DNA from: Marinilactibacillus sp042660675
Lineage (GTDB): Bacteria > Bacillota > Bacilli > Lactobacillales > Carnobacteriaceae_A
DNA length: 64,000 nt
Reading direction: 5' to 3'
Assembly (NCBI RefSeq): GCF_042660675.1
Contig: NZ_JBHSUL010000034.1
Location: 62,001 to 126,000 of the forward strand
The notes under the pieces are model-generated. The model did not search any database. It saw only the letters and a program-made list of their open reading frames with translations, and was not told the DNA's origin. This document shows positions 7,205-15,665 of the stretch, in pieces; position 1 is the stretch's first letter; each line of letters opens with the position of its first letter. The position numbers were made by a program, and so were the translations under genes.

Positions 7205-9211
7205 TTAGCCTAACGATAGATATGTTTGAACAACATTTTCTGGTGTGAAGCCGTAAGATTCTACTACTGCTGATCCATTACCACTTGCACCAAATTTGTC
7301 GATTGCGACACTCTTACCATAAGTTCCAGTGTAACGATCCCATCCAAATGATGAACCCATCTCAATGGAAACACGTTTTGTTACTGAAGCTGGCAATACG
7401 GATTCTTTGTACTCAGCAGGTTGCATATCGAACAAGTCTGTACTTGGCATAGAAACAACAGAAACGTCTTTACCTTGTGCTTTCAGCTCTTTTTGAGCTT
7501 CAACTGCTAGTGCAACTTCAGAACCTGTAGCAATTAAAATACCTTCTGGTGTTTCATTTTCAGCAGGTGAAATAACGTATGCACCTTTTTTAACATTTTC
7601 TCTAGCCATTTCTTTAGAGTTCGTTAGAACAGGCAGGTTTTGACGAGTCAACACAAGCATTGTAGGTCTATCAGTAGATTTCAAAGCAATCTCCCAAGCA
7701 GCCGCTACTTCATTTCCATCAGCTGGTCTAATAAGAGATAGGTTGTGCATGCCTCTGAAACTTGACAATTGTTCAACCGGCTCGTGTGTAGGACCATCTT
7801 CTCCTACAGCAACTGAATCATGTGTCAATACATAAATTGCAGGGATTCTAGAAAGAGCAGCAAGACGAACAGCTGGACGAAGGTAATCACTGAATACGAA
7901 GAATGTTCCTACGTATGATTTTGTTCCTCCGTGTAATAAGATACCGTTTAAGGCAGCTGTCATCGCAAATTCTCTAACACCATACCAGATATTTCTTCCT
8001 TCATACTGACCTGGTTGGAAATCAGTTTGATTTTTCATCATCGTGTTGTTTGAACCAGATAAGTCAGCAGATCCACCCCAAAGGTTTGGAATTGAATCAG
8101 ACAATGCGTTCAATACTTCTCCACTTGTCGCTCTTGTAGCAGAATCTTTGTCTTCTACAGAATAAACTGGCAATGATTCATCCCAGTTTTCTGGCAGTTC
8201 TCCACTTAATGCTAACTTGAATTTCTCAGCAAGTTCTGAATGCGTATTTGTATAATCTTCAAGCGCTTTGTTCCAGTCTGCTTCTGCTTTTTGGCCTTTA
8301 TCAACCATAAGCTCTTTGAACCTTTGTGCAACTTCTTCTGGTACAAAGAAGTCTTCGCCTTCCCATCCATAAGCTTTTTTAGCAGCTGTTACACCTTCTG
8401 CCCCAAGAGGAGCGCCGTGAACAGTATGTGTTCCTGCATTAGGAGCACCAAAGCCGATAACCGTTTTAACTTCAATTAAAGTTGGTTTATCCGTTGATTG
8501 TTTTGCAGCTGTAATGGCTTTATCGATAGCGTCCAAATCGTTACCATCTTCAACAAGAATATGTTCCCATCCATAAGCTTCAAAACGTTTCCCAACGTTC
8601 TCAGTGAAAGCTTTTGAAGTAGGTCCATCCAAAGAAATGTCGTTGGAATCATAAAGCATGATCATTTTACCCAATTTAAGGTGTCCCGCAAGAGAAGCCG
8701 CTTCTTGAGATACGCCTTCCATTAAGTCCCCATCTCCACATAGTGCATATGTGTAGTGATCAACGATGTTGTGGTCTCCTTGGTTATAGGTTGAAGCCAA
8801 GTGCGCTTCTGCCATAGCCATACCTACTGCATTCGCTACGCCTTGTCCTAAAGGACCAGTCGTTGCTTCAACGCCATCAGTATAATGTACTTCAGGGTGT
8901 CCTGGTGTACGGCTATCTAACTGACGAAAATTTTTCAAATCGTCAACTGTTACATCATATCCTGCTAAGTGCAGTAAGCTATAAAGTAACATCGATCCGT
9001 GTCCAGCAGACAAAATAAAGCGATCGCGATCGAACCATTTCGAATTTTTTGGATTAACATTCAAGTGACGTGTCCATAGTGTGTAAGCCATTGGTGCAGC
9101 CCCCATTGGTAATCCGGGGTGTCCAGAATTTGCTTTTTGAACGCCGTCAATACTAAGAGTTCGAATTGTATCTACAGCCATTTGATCAGTTTTATCAAAC
9201 AAGTAACTCAT
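7205..9211 (-). CDS. tkt: Transketolase
   Basis: Thiamine-diphosphate enzyme moving two-carbon units in the non-oxidative pentose phosphate pathway. The 668 residues match family length. Visible features are the N-terminal SGHPGLPMGAAPMAYTLW, the ThDP/Mg site GDGDLMEGVSQEAASLAGHL, the pyrimidine-domain segment THDSVAVGEDGPTHEPVEQLSSFR and the C-terminal IEMGSSFGWDRYTG. The start has AGGAAGG upstream. It sits between yneF and the UPF0291 gene, matching the B. subtilis lexA-tkt-yneF neighbourhood. Confidence 0.97.
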   Translation of the reverse strand: MSYLFDKTDQMAVDTIRTLSIDGVQKANSGHPGLPMGAAPMAYTLWTRHLNVNPKNSKWFDRDRFILSAGHGSMLLYSLLHLAGYDVTVDDLKNFRQLDSRTPGHPEVHYTDGVEATTGPLGQGVANAVGMAMAEAHLASTYNQGDHNIVDHYTYALCGDGDLMEGVSQEAASLAGHLKLGKMIMLYDSNDISLDGPTSKAFTENVGKRFEAYGWEHILVEDGNDLDAIDKAITAAKQSTDKPTLIEVKTVIGFGAPNAGTHTVHGAPLGAEGVTAAKKAYGWEGEDFFVPEEVAQRFKELMVDKGQKAEADWNKALEDYTNTHSELAEKFKLALSGELPENWDESLPVYSVEDKDSATRATSGEVLNALSDSIPNLWGGSADLSGSNNTMMKNQTDFQPGQYEGRNIWYGVREFAMTAALNGILLHGGTKSYVGTFFVFSDYLRPAVRLAALSRIPAIYVLTHDSVAVGEDGPTHEPVEQLSSFRGMHNLSLIRPADGNEVAAAWEIALKSTDRPTMLVLTRQNLPVLTNSKEMARENVKKGAYVISPAENETPEGILIATGSEVALAVEAQKELKAQGKDVSVVSMPSTDLFDMQPAEYKESVLPASVTKRVSIEMGSSFGWDRYTGTYGKSVAIDKFGASGNGSAVVESYGFTPENVVQTYLSLG

Positions 9212-9247
9212 TCCTTCCTATTGCTAAAAGTGGTAACGCTCCTAATC

Positions 9248-9276
9248 ATTGTACTATTTATATAAGTTTTATTCAA
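9248..9276 (-). promoter_or_regulatory. Sigma-A promoter of tkt
   Basis: Minus strand: -35 TTGAAT (9271-9276), 17-bp spacer, -10 TACAAT (9248-9253), about 40 bases before the tkt ATG. Confidence 0.75.
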
Positions 9277-9329
9277 CGCTTTCATAGAACATCTGTAAAT
9301 TTGTCCGTACATCTTTAATTAAAAAGAAA

Positions 9330-9572
9330 TTAGTCTCTATTATGAATTCCTTTGTCTTTTTGAATCTCTTTAAGTTTCTCCGGGGTAACGTCTTGACCCT
9401 CTGGATCTACAATCTTCATTCCCTCTATATGATTTCTCATACCAGATCTGAAAGCTTTGATGTATTTTTCTCTTAGATCTTTCTGTTCAGATGCTTCTTC
9501 CGGCGTTAATCCTTCACTTCTTTGTTTTCTAACTAATTCATTAATTCTATCCAATTGCTCTTTTGCTAACAT
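9330..9572 (-). CDS. UPF0291 (DUF896) protein, YnzC-like
   Basis: An 80-residue, all-helical protein: LDRINELVRKQRSEGLTPEEASEQKDLREKYIKAFRSGMRNHIEGMKIVDPEG is the DUF896 signature. The gene has AGGAGGATATAAA before its ATG. In B. subtilis ynzC is the last gene of the SOS operon yneA-yneB-ynzC divergent from lexA. Here yneA and yneB are absent and this gene alone faces lexA. The function is not established. Confidence 0.9.
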   Translation of the reverse strand: MLAKEQLDRINELVRKQRSEGLTPEEASEQKDLREKYIKAFRSGMRNHIEGMKIVDPEGQDVTPEKLKEIQKDKGIHNRD

Positions 9573-9667
9573 TTTATATCCTCCTATTAGGCTTTCTAAC
9601 CTAAAGATTTTCTTTCAGTGCAACCTATTGCGAACAACCATTGTAATACAAATGTGCTTAAGAATCT

Positions 9668-9684
9668 AATTTCCTAGGGAAATT
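9668..9684. promoter_or_regulatory. 17-bp inverted repeat in the lexA/UPF0291 intergenic region
   Basis: AATTTCC-TAG-GGAAATT, with perfect 7-bp arms, lies 12 bases from the SOS box on the UPF0291 side. There is no U tract, so it is not a terminator. It could be an operator or fortuitous. Confidence 0.35.
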
Positions 9685-9695
9685 CTAGCTTATTT

Positions 9696-9709
9696 CGAAC
9701 ATTCGTTTG
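9696..9709. promoter_or_regulatory. LexA (SOS) box
   Basis: CGAACATTCGTTTG matches the Gram-positive consensus CGAACRNRYGTTYG at all but one position. It overlaps the lexA -35 element, as expected for autorepression, and it could also serve the divergent UPF0291 gene. A further GTTCG half-site follows within the promoter spacer. Confidence 0.85.
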
Positions 9710-9735
9710 ATTAGATGTTCGGTATATGATATAAT
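9707..9735 (+). promoter_or_regulatory. Sigma-A promoter of lexA
   Basis: Plus strand: -35 TTGATT (9707-9712), 17-bp spacer, -10 TATAAT (9730-9735). The SOS box covers the -35. Confidence 0.8.
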
Positions 9736-9841
9736 TTTACTAAAGTTTACGAACAATGTGAACTCTTATTCACTTAATCATACACTAGACTACTATTATA
9801 CTTAATTTAAACGATAATTTGAAGGGATGAGGTGTTACAAT

Positions 9842-10477
9842 ATGACTACTAGAGGCCGTAAAGGCGAAAAACAAATTGAAATCTTACGTTATATTCATGA
9901 ACAAGTAAACAAAAGAGGATATCCACCTACTGTTCGAGAAATTGGATCTGCTACTGAATTGTCTTCCACTTCTACTGTTCATGGTCATTTAGCTAGACTA
10001 GAAAAAAATGGTTTTATTTTGAGAGATCCTTCAAAACCTAGAGCAATTGAATTCACTAAAGAAGGTTTGATCAAAATTGGAATTGATGAGTTTGAAAATC
10101 ACATTCCGTTATTAGGTGTTGTTACCGCCGGCGAACCTATCTTAGCTGTTGAAGAAGCAACGGATTATTTCCCAATTCCTAATGATTTAGAAATTGAAAA
10201 AGGCAATCTTTTCATGTTGACGATCCGTGGTAACAGTATGATCAATGCTGGAATCTTTGATGGTGACCAAGTGATTGTCAGAAAACAAGAATCTGCCCAG
10301 AACGGTGACGTCGTCATTGCGATGACTGATGACGAAGAAGCAACATGTAAAAGATTTTATAAAGAACAAGGTTATATTCGCCTTCAACCAGAAAATGATA
10401 CGATGGATCCGATTATATTATCTGATGTCTCTATCTTAGGTAAAGTTGTTTCTTTATACAGATCACATATCTACTAA
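9842..10477 (+). CDS. lexA: SOS repressor LexA
   Basis: Repressor of DNA-damage genes, inactivated by RecA-stimulated self-cleavage. The winged-helix N-terminus is TTRGRKGEKQIEILRYIHEQVNKRGYPPTVREI. The cleavage bond Ala-Gly lies in VTAGEPI (residues 96-97), and the catalytic Ser (132, in GNSMINAGI) and Lys (170, in ATCKRF) are present, so it should be cleavable. I start it at the ATG at 9842, seven bases after GAGGTG. An in-frame ATG 15 bases upstream has its purine run directly abutting it and would add MRCYN. Confidence 0.95.
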   Translation: MTTRGRKGEKQIEILRYIHEQVNKRGYPPTVREIGSATELSSTSTVHGHLARLEKNGFILRDPSKPRAIEFTKEGLIKIGIDEFENHIPLLGVVTAGEPILAVEEATDYFPIPNDLEIEKGNLFMLTIRGNSMINAGIFDGDQVIVRKQESAQNGDVVIAMTDDEEATCKRFYKEQGYIRLQPENDTMDPIILSDVSILGKVVSLYRSHIY

Positions 10478-10491
10478 AATAGGTTAAAACG

Positions 10492-10546
10492 AAAAGGCAG
10501 TCATGCTATGAAGGTAAAACATTTCATAGTCATGTCTGCCTTTTTT
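10492..10546. terminator. Bidirectional terminator between lexA and the FMN reductase gene
   Basis: Long imperfect stem (AAGGCAGTCATG..CTATGAA with TTCATAGTCATGTCTGCCTT), with A run and T run at either end, between convergent genes. Confidence 0.85.
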
Positions 10547-11114
10547 AGAATCCATATGCTTCTTCTTGAGCTTCCCAAATTCCTTTATAAGCGGTAGCCA
10601 GTACAATTGTATCCTCAATCAGTTTTTCAAGTCTGAAATGAATATCGTCGTTATTAATTTTTCCAGCTGTATAGTCTGTGTCTAGCAAGAAAACATAATT
10701 TGGAACAATAGTAGATTTCATGTAGCTGAGGATTGGCTTAAGCTGCTGTTCAGGTATTAAATAATGTCTATTGGAACCTGCTGTTGCAATGATTGCCGAA
10801 ACTTTATTTTGTAAAGCGCTTTGCGGTAGTAAATCAAAGACATTCTTCAATGCAGCAGGTATGGATGCTTGGAATATCGGTGTCGCAATTATAAGAATAT
10901 CCGCTCCCATTATGGTTTCTGTGATCAATTTATTATCCCCAGTATAATCAAGATAATTTCTTCCATCACTAAATTGCATCTCATAATCTTTTAGATCTAA
11001 TAGCGTATACGAATGATCTACGCCATACTTTACGTTAAGTTCAGTCATGACTTTATCAGCCACTATAGAAGACTTCTCTCCTACATTTGAACCTGCCAAT
11101 ACGACGATATTCAT
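10545..11114 (-). CDS. NADPH-dependent FMN reductase family protein
   Basis: A 189-residue flavodoxin-fold protein. It starts MNIVVLAGSNVGEKSSIVADKVM (phosphate-binding loop) and has ATPIFQASIPAALKNVFDLLPQSALQNKVSAIIATAGSNRHYLI, the flavin-binding pattern of SsuE/MsuE-type reductases. It probably reduces FMN with NAD(P)H and supplies the adjacent monooxygenase. It lies 12 bases after the luciferase-like gene, so the two are one operon facing an HxlR regulator. The true substrate of the pair is unknown. Confidence 0.82.
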   Translation of the reverse strand: MNIVVLAGSNVGEKSSIVADKVMTELNVKYGVDHSYTLLDLKDYEMQFSDGRNYLDYTGDNKLITETIMGADILIIATPIFQASIPAALKNVFDLLPQSALQNKVSAIIATAGSNRHYLIPEQQLKPILSYMKSTIVPNYVFLLDTDYTAGKINNDDIHFRLEKLIEDTIVLATAYKGIWEAQEEAYGF

Positions 11115-11126
11115 CTAATCTACTCC

Positions 11127-12200
11127 TTATTTTCTAGTGTACTTTCTAATCGCTGGTAAAATTTTCTCTCCAATGATATCAATATTTTTCTTAATATCAT
11201 CCATGGTAACTCCACCAAAATCCAGTTGAGCAACGTAACGCTGATTTCCAAATAACTCATGCTGATAGAGAATTTTTTCAATGATCAATTCAGGGTCTCC
11301 TACATTGATGACACTTCTGTAGTCTTGTCCATGAGCAAATGCCTGCTTAGGAAATCCTTGTCCATTTGTTTTTTTCATACCTTCATTAACGTGGGGATAG
11401 TATTCTCTAAAGGCGTCCATTTTATTAGTACTAGCATAAAAGAAGCCTGCTGTTGCTACTGGTAATGTTTTAATATCGTAACCAGCTTCTGCAGCTGTTT
11501 CTCTGTAAAGATCAATCGGCTTCTTGAATTCAGATGCCGGTCCGCCCAAGTGAGCTTGATACATTGGAACACCTATTGATCCAGCTTTTTGTGCAGAAGC
11601 ATAAGAGCCGCCCACTGCTCTCCATATTGGTAGGCCATTCTGGTCATTATCTGGTCTAGGTATAACGTGTGCATCATTTAAAGGTGCACGGTATTCCCCT
11701 TTCCAACTCAACCTTTCATTTTCGTTGATTCCTACTAATAAGTCGAATTTTTCTTCAAATAATGCTTCATAATCTCTAAGATCATATCCTAGCAACTCGT
11801 ATAACCCAATTCTTGAAGCACGGCCCGCTACGATTTCCATACGACCATTAGATAATAGATCGATTGTTGCGGCATCTTCAAAAACACGAACCGGATCAGA
11901 CGTACTGATAATTGTTGACCCTGATGATATTTTGATCTGATTTGTAGCTTGTGCTATAGCTGATAAAATGATCATATGCGCTTGTGATAAGAAATGATCC
12001 TGGTGAGACTCCCCAAGCTGAAAAATATCTAATCCAGCTTCATCTGCCAGTACAGCTGTCTCTATAATTTCTTTGATTCTTTGTTGCGCAGAAATTCTTT
12101 TTCCAGTATGTGGATTTGGTAAATGGTCTCCAAGTGTATATAAACCAAACTCAAGTCCTTTACTTTTATCAATATTTGGTAAAATTCGGTTGTTGATCAT
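11127..12200 (-). CDS. Luciferase-like (LLM class) flavin-dependent monooxygenase
   Basis: A 357-residue TIM-barrel oxidoreductase of the bacterial luciferase superfamily. Family marks are EFGLYTLGDH near the start, LGESHQDHFLSQAHMIILSAIAQATNQIKISSGSTI, then RVFEDAATIDLLSNGRMEIVAGRAS and PIWRAVGGSYASAQKAGSIGVPMY. Such enzymes need reduced FMN, which the downstream reductase gene probably provides. Expression is likely governed by the divergent HxlR regulator through shared palindromes at 12251-12303. The substrate cannot be inferred. Confidence 0.85.
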   Translation of the reverse strand: MINNRILPNIDKSKGLEFGLYTLGDHLPNPHTGKRISAQQRIKEIIETAVLADEAGLDIFQLGESHQDHFLSQAHMIILSAIAQATNQIKISSGSTIISTSDPVRVFEDAATIDLLSNGRMEIVAGRASRIGLYELLGYDLRDYEALFEEKFDLLVGINENERLSWKGEYRAPLNDAHVIPRPDNDQNGLPIWRAVGGSYASAQKAGSIGVPMYQAHLGGPASEFKKPIDLYRETAAEAGYDIKTLPVATAGFFYASTNKMDAFREYYPHVNEGMKKTNGQGFPKQAFAHGQDYRSVINVGDPELIIEKILYQHELFGNQRYVAQLDFGGVTMDDIKKNIDIIGEKILPAIRKYTRK

Positions 12201-12233
12201 GAATGAATCATCCCTCTTATAATTAGTAAGTTA

Positions 12234-12239
12234 ATTATA
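12234..12239 (-). promoter_or_regulatory. -10 box of the monooxygenase operon
   Basis: Minus strand TATAAT. The matching -35 is weak (TTCAAT at 16 bp), which would suit a repressed or activated promoter. The -35 area overlaps the TACCTA/TAGGTA palindrome. Confidence 0.5.
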
Positions 12240-12250
12240 TCATGATTCTC

Positions 12251-12268
12251 TACCTATTGAAGTAGGTA
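12251..12268. promoter_or_regulatory. Inverted repeat over the hxlR-type gene -35 (candidate operator 1)
   Basis: TACCTA-TTGAAG-TAGGTA: 6-bp arms exactly flanking the plus-strand -35 TTGAAG. It is placed to control both divergent promoters. Confidence 0.55.
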
Positions 12269-12285
12269 CTTTATAGTGCTATAGT
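12257..12285 (+). promoter_or_regulatory. Sigma-A promoter of the HxlR-family gene
   Basis: Plus strand: -35 TTGAAG (12257-12262), 17-bp spacer, -10 TATAGT (12280-12285). Confidence 0.65.
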
Positions 12286-12303
12286 ATACTTAATATACTA
12301 TAG
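12279..12303. promoter_or_regulatory. Perfect inverted repeat over -10 and start of the HxlR-family gene (candidate operator 2)
   Basis: CTATAGTATA, five bases CTTAA, TATACTATAG: 10-bp perfect arms covering the -10, the likely transcription start and the edge of the ribosome site. It is best read as an autoregulatory operator. Confidence 0.6.
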
Positions 12304-12314
12304 GAGGTATACAG

Positions 12315-12653
12315 TTGATATCTGATTTAGAACCAGAACATTGCAAAGTAAACGAACCTTTAGACATCTTGTTTGGTAAGTGGACCCCTGTTATTTTATT
12401 GAATTTGATGCACACTAGTCCAATGCGTTTTAGCGAAATCAAGAGAGCCATTCCGGAAATCACACAAAAAATGTTGACTAAACAATTACGTGAATTGGAA
12501 TCTCAACTAATTATTACCAGAGAAGTTTTTCCAGAAGTTCCTCCTAGAGTGGAATATTCCGTCACTACGTATGGTAGAACCTTGGAACCCATTCTTGATG
12601 CGCTTCATCAATGGGGGAATGCACACAAAAAGAAATTACTTGAAAATCAATAA
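12315..12653 (+). CDS. HxlR-family winged-helix transcriptional regulator
   Basis: A 112-residue HxlR/DUF24 protein: EHCKVNEPLDILFGKWTPVILLNLMHTSPMRFSEIKRAIPEITQKMLTKQLRELE is the family DNA-binding domain. Cys10 corresponds to the conserved N-terminal Cys that senses oxidants or quinones in YodB and HypR. The start is TTG, fixed by AGGAGG seven bases upstream. It is divergent from the reductase/monooxygenase operon, with palindromes between, so it probably regulates both. Confidence 0.88.
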   Translation: MISDLEPEHCKVNEPLDILFGKWTPVILLNLMHTSPMRFSEIKRAIPEITQKMLTKQLRELESQLIITREVFPEVPPRVEYSVTTYGRTLEPILDALHQWGNAHKKKLLENQ

Positions 12654-12718
12654 AAAAGTACTGTACTGTCCTAGACTGATTTCAACTTTCAGTCTTAAGA
12701 CACATACAGTACTTTTAA
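12652..12718. terminator. Bidirectional terminator between the HxlR-family gene and apt
   Basis: Outer perfect stem AAAAGTACTGTA / TACAGTACTTTT with an inner AGACTGA / TCAGTCT stem, between convergent genes. Confidence 0.82.
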
Positions 12719-12720
12719 TT

Positions 12721-13233
12721 TTAGTACTCCATTAGAGTGAAGATATCGTAACCTTTAATTTTATCTCGACCATTAAGGTCTTTCAATTCGATGAAGAATG
12801 CTGTTCCGACAACTTCACCGCCAAGTTTTTCAACAAGCTCTATCGTAGCAGCAATTGTTCCACCAGTAGCTAACAAGTCATCACATACTAAGACCTTTTG
12901 TCCAGGTTTAATTGAGTCTTCGTGTAGTTGAAGAACGTCACTACCATATTCCAAGCCATAGCTCACTTCAATGGTTTTTCTAGGTAATTTACCTTTTTTA
13001 CGGCATGGAGCAAAGCCTATCCCTAATTCAAAAGCTACAGGACAACCAACAATAAAACCTCTTGCCTCAGGTCCAACAATCATATCTACTTCTTTATCTT
13101 TAGCGTATTCTACGATTTTTTGAGTCGCTTCACTATATGCTTTTCCGTCAGCCATCAATGGGGAGATATCTCTAAAAGTAATACCTTCCTGTGGAAAATC
13201 GGGAACATCTGCAACATAATTTTTTAAATCCAT
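12721..13233 (-). CDS. apt: Adenine phosphoribosyltransferase
   Basis: Salvages adenine to AMP with PRPP. The 170-residue protein has DFPQEGITFRDISPLMADG near the start, EARGFIVGCPVA, and the PRPP-binding loop VLVCDDLLATGGT. I place the start at the ATG at 13231-13233 (MDLKNYV), which has AGGAG upstream, rather than an in-frame codon ten residues earlier with no ribosome site. It follows recJ by 30 bases in an apparent operon. The relA gene that follows apt in Bacillus is absent here. Confidence 0.95.
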   Translation of the reverse strand: MDLKNYVADVPDFPQEGITFRDISPLMADGKAYSEATQKIVEYAKDKEVDMIVGPEARGFIVGCPVAFELGIGFAPCRKKGKLPRKTIEVSYGLEYGSDVLQLHEDSIKPGQKVLVCDDLLATGGTIAATIELVEKLGGEVVGTAFFIELKDLNGRDKIKGYDIFTLMEY

Positions 13234-13263
13234 TATAAGTCTCCTTTTATTATACAAACGCAT

Positions 13264-15588
13264 TTATTTTAAATTTTTCAGTGCCTCTGTCAGTTCTTTG
13301 AATGAACTATAAACAACGGTTTCTTCCACAGCGATATTTTCAAGTCTCTGCTTGTAAACTTTCGTCTCTTCAATAGCCATTTTACTCGCCTCAGAATTCA
13401 CACTGAGCAGTCCGCCTTCTATTGTAACAAATCCGGCTTCTAAAAACACCCTGATTATGAATTTTAGAATCGTTTTATCCATTTTTAGATAATCTGCAAG
13501 TAATGCTCCTTTTTCTTTGAGATCAATATTTTTATGTTTTGCTAAAAATTTATATAGTCTAGCAAACTGTTCTCTTGAAGGCATGCCGAGTAAATAATCC
13601 TTACTTTTTGTATAAAAGATACAGTATAAGGTTTGTTCTTCATTATGAAGTACCGTATTTTTGACTAGTTCCATAGACTCAGGGCAGTCTACGATGACAT
13701 AAGCTCTTTGAGCATCAAAATTCAAAGCATCCTCCGTTGTTGCAATCAATAGGCTATCTGATTTATCTGTCACAAAAGGACTATACTTAGTAAAATTCTG
13801 CTTATCATAAAAAAGATACGTAACGCCTTCCATCAGCAGATCTGATTTTTTTAAATCTGTGGTTCTTTTGTCTATGATGACTTGATTCAAAAACTTCATA
13901 TCCGTTAACTGCATTTGAGGTTTTTTATTTCCATTCCATTCATTGATTTCTACTGTACCGACTACTGAAATTGGTGTATCTGATTTTAATGCATCCGCGA
14001 TTGATCCATAATTAAACGCAATAACATCAAGAGGCGTCCCCTCTTGATCTACTTTTAATTTCAAATGCGTGCGATCGGCTCCAATGGCTCTAGCATCAAG
14101 CGGTGTAACTTCTGAGAAAAGGAATACTGGTTTTGGATTATCTGTTCCAAAGGGCTTCAGCAGTTCAATCTCTTTGATTGTATCCACACTGATGTCTTTT
14201 ATCTTACTTTCTTCTTCTACAGCCAATTCGTCCATAAATTCTGTTGTTTCCTGAAGTTTTTCTGCTTCTTCGTTCAACGACTGTTTCAATGCTTGGATAT
14301 TATCGACTGGTAAAGTCATTCCTGCTGCCATTTGGTGTCCACCAAAGTGTTTGAATAACGCTCTTACTTTGTTACCACTTTCATAGAGGTTAAAAGCTTT
14401 AATACTTCTAGCAGAACCTTTAGCTTCTTGAGTGGAAGGATTAATATTTAATATAACAGCTGGTTTCCCAGTTTCGTTGACAATTCGGCTAGCGACGATG
14501 CCTAAAACACCCTCGTGCCATCCTTCTTTTGCTAAAACATATATAGAAGACGCTTCTTGTTCTTTTAAAAGTTCAAGTGCTTCTCCTGATATTTTAGATA
14601 CAATCTCTTTTCTTTCTTTATTTTTAGCATCCAGTAAAGTCGCAATTTCTTGTGCTTTTTCCTCATCAAAAGTCGTCAGTAATTCTACAACAGGCGTTGC
14701 GTCTCCCAATCGACCGATTGCATTGATTGGCGGAGCAATCTTGAAACCGATAGTTGTTTCGTCAATTTCCTTAAGAGAAAGTGACAAAGCATTAAAAAGA
14801 CTCAAAACGCCTACTCTTTGAGTTTGCTTGAGTGCTTTTAATCCAAAATCCACAATCGCTCTGTTCTCATCTGTTAAGGAAACCAAATCAGCGATTGTTC
14901 CAATTGCCGCTAAATCTAGTAGTTCAATCGGCAAATCTCCTAAGAGGGCTGTAGCTAGCTTTAAAGCGACTCCAGCTCCAGACAAATCGCTGAATGGATA
15001 AGTACCACCTGGGTGATTTGGATGAACGACTGCAAAAGCTGCTGGAAGCGTATCAGGTATTTCATGATGATCAGTGACAATAACATCCACACCATTTTCT
15101 TGAACTTTCTGGATGGCTTCATGTCCGGCGACCCCATTATCTACGGTAATAATCAGTTGTGTTCCGTTTTCTTGAAAATAGGTAAAAGCTTGTAAATTGG
15201 GACCATATCCATCGACGAAGCGATCGGGAATAAAGTACTCCACGTTTGCACCAATGGATTCCAGTGTTTCGTACAAGATTGCTGTACTAGTTACACCATC
15301 TGCATCATAATCTCCGTAAATCATGATTTTCTCTCCAGATTCTATCGCTTCAGCAATTCTATCTACAGTCTTTTGCATATCATGTAATAAAAAAGGATCA
15401 TGAAACCAAGACTCATCTGGACTAATAAATCTAAGGATTTCTTCCTTAGTTTCCAAGCCTCTGTTAAGGCATAAATTGATAAAAAAAGGTGAATGATTTA
15501 ATTGTTCAGAAAGCTCTTGTATTTTTTCTGAATCGTTCTTAGAATTAATGATCCATTTCTTTGATTGTTTAAAAGTCAATATATCCAC
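13264..15588 (-). CDS. recJ: Single-stranded-DNA-specific exonuclease RecJ
   Basis: 5'-3' exonuclease for recombination and repair. The N-terminal DHH domain has IMIYGDYDADGVTSTAILYETL, ITVDNGVAG and VIVTDHHEIPD. The DHHA1 domain has KGSARSIKAFNLYESG and FGGHQMAAGMTL. An OB-fold and a C-terminal extension bring the length to 774, usual for Bacilli. The GTG start abuts AAGGAG with one base between, which is too close; a TTG three codons later (15577-15579) would sit ten bases away and may be the real start. Confidence 0.93.
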   Translation of the reverse strand: MDILTFKQSKKWIINSKNDSEKIQELSEQLNHSPFFINLCLNRGLETKEEILRFISPDESWFHDPFLLHDMQKTVDRIAEAIESGEKIMIYGDYDADGVTSTAILYETLESIGANVEYFIPDRFVDGYGPNLQAFTYFQENGTQLIITVDNGVAGHEAIQKVQENGVDVIVTDHHEIPDTLPAAFAVVHPNHPGGTYPFSDLSGAGVALKLATALLGDLPIELLDLAAIGTIADLVSLTDENRAIVDFGLKALKQTQRVGVLSLFNALSLSLKEIDETTIGFKIAPPINAIGRLGDATPVVELLTTFDEEKAQEIATLLDAKNKERKEIVSKISGEALELLKEQEASSIYVLAKEGWHEGVLGIVASRIVNETGKPAVILNINPSTQEAKGSARSIKAFNLYESGNKVRALFKHFGGHQMAAGMTLPVDNIQALKQSLNEEAEKLQETTEFMDELAVEEESKIKDISVDTIKEIELLKPFGTDNPKPVFLFSEVTPLDARAIGADRTHLKLKVDQEGTPLDVIAFNYGSIADALKSDTPISVVGTVEINEWNGNKKPQMQLTDMKFLNQVIIDKRTTDLKKSDLLMEGVTYLFYDKQNFTKYSPFVTDKSDSLLIATTEDALNFDAQRAYVIVDCPESMELVKNTVLHNEEQTLYCIFYTKSKDYLLGMPSREQFARLYKFLAKHKNIDLKEKGALLADYLKMDKTILKFIIRVFLEAGFVTIEGGLLSVNSEASKMAIEETKVYKQRLENIAVEETVVYSSFKELTEALKNLK

Positions 15589-15613
15589 TCCTTGAATCGA
15601 TTACTCTCACAAT

Positions 15614-15661
15614 AAAAAAAGCATGAGCAATGGCAATACTTACTCCAGAGCTCTTGCTTTT
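15614..15661 (-). terminator. Terminator of degV
   Basis: Minus strand stem AAAAGCAAGAGC / GCTCATGCTTTT (one mismatch) ending in a T run, between degV and recJ. Confidence 0.78.
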
Positions 15662-15665
15662 AATT

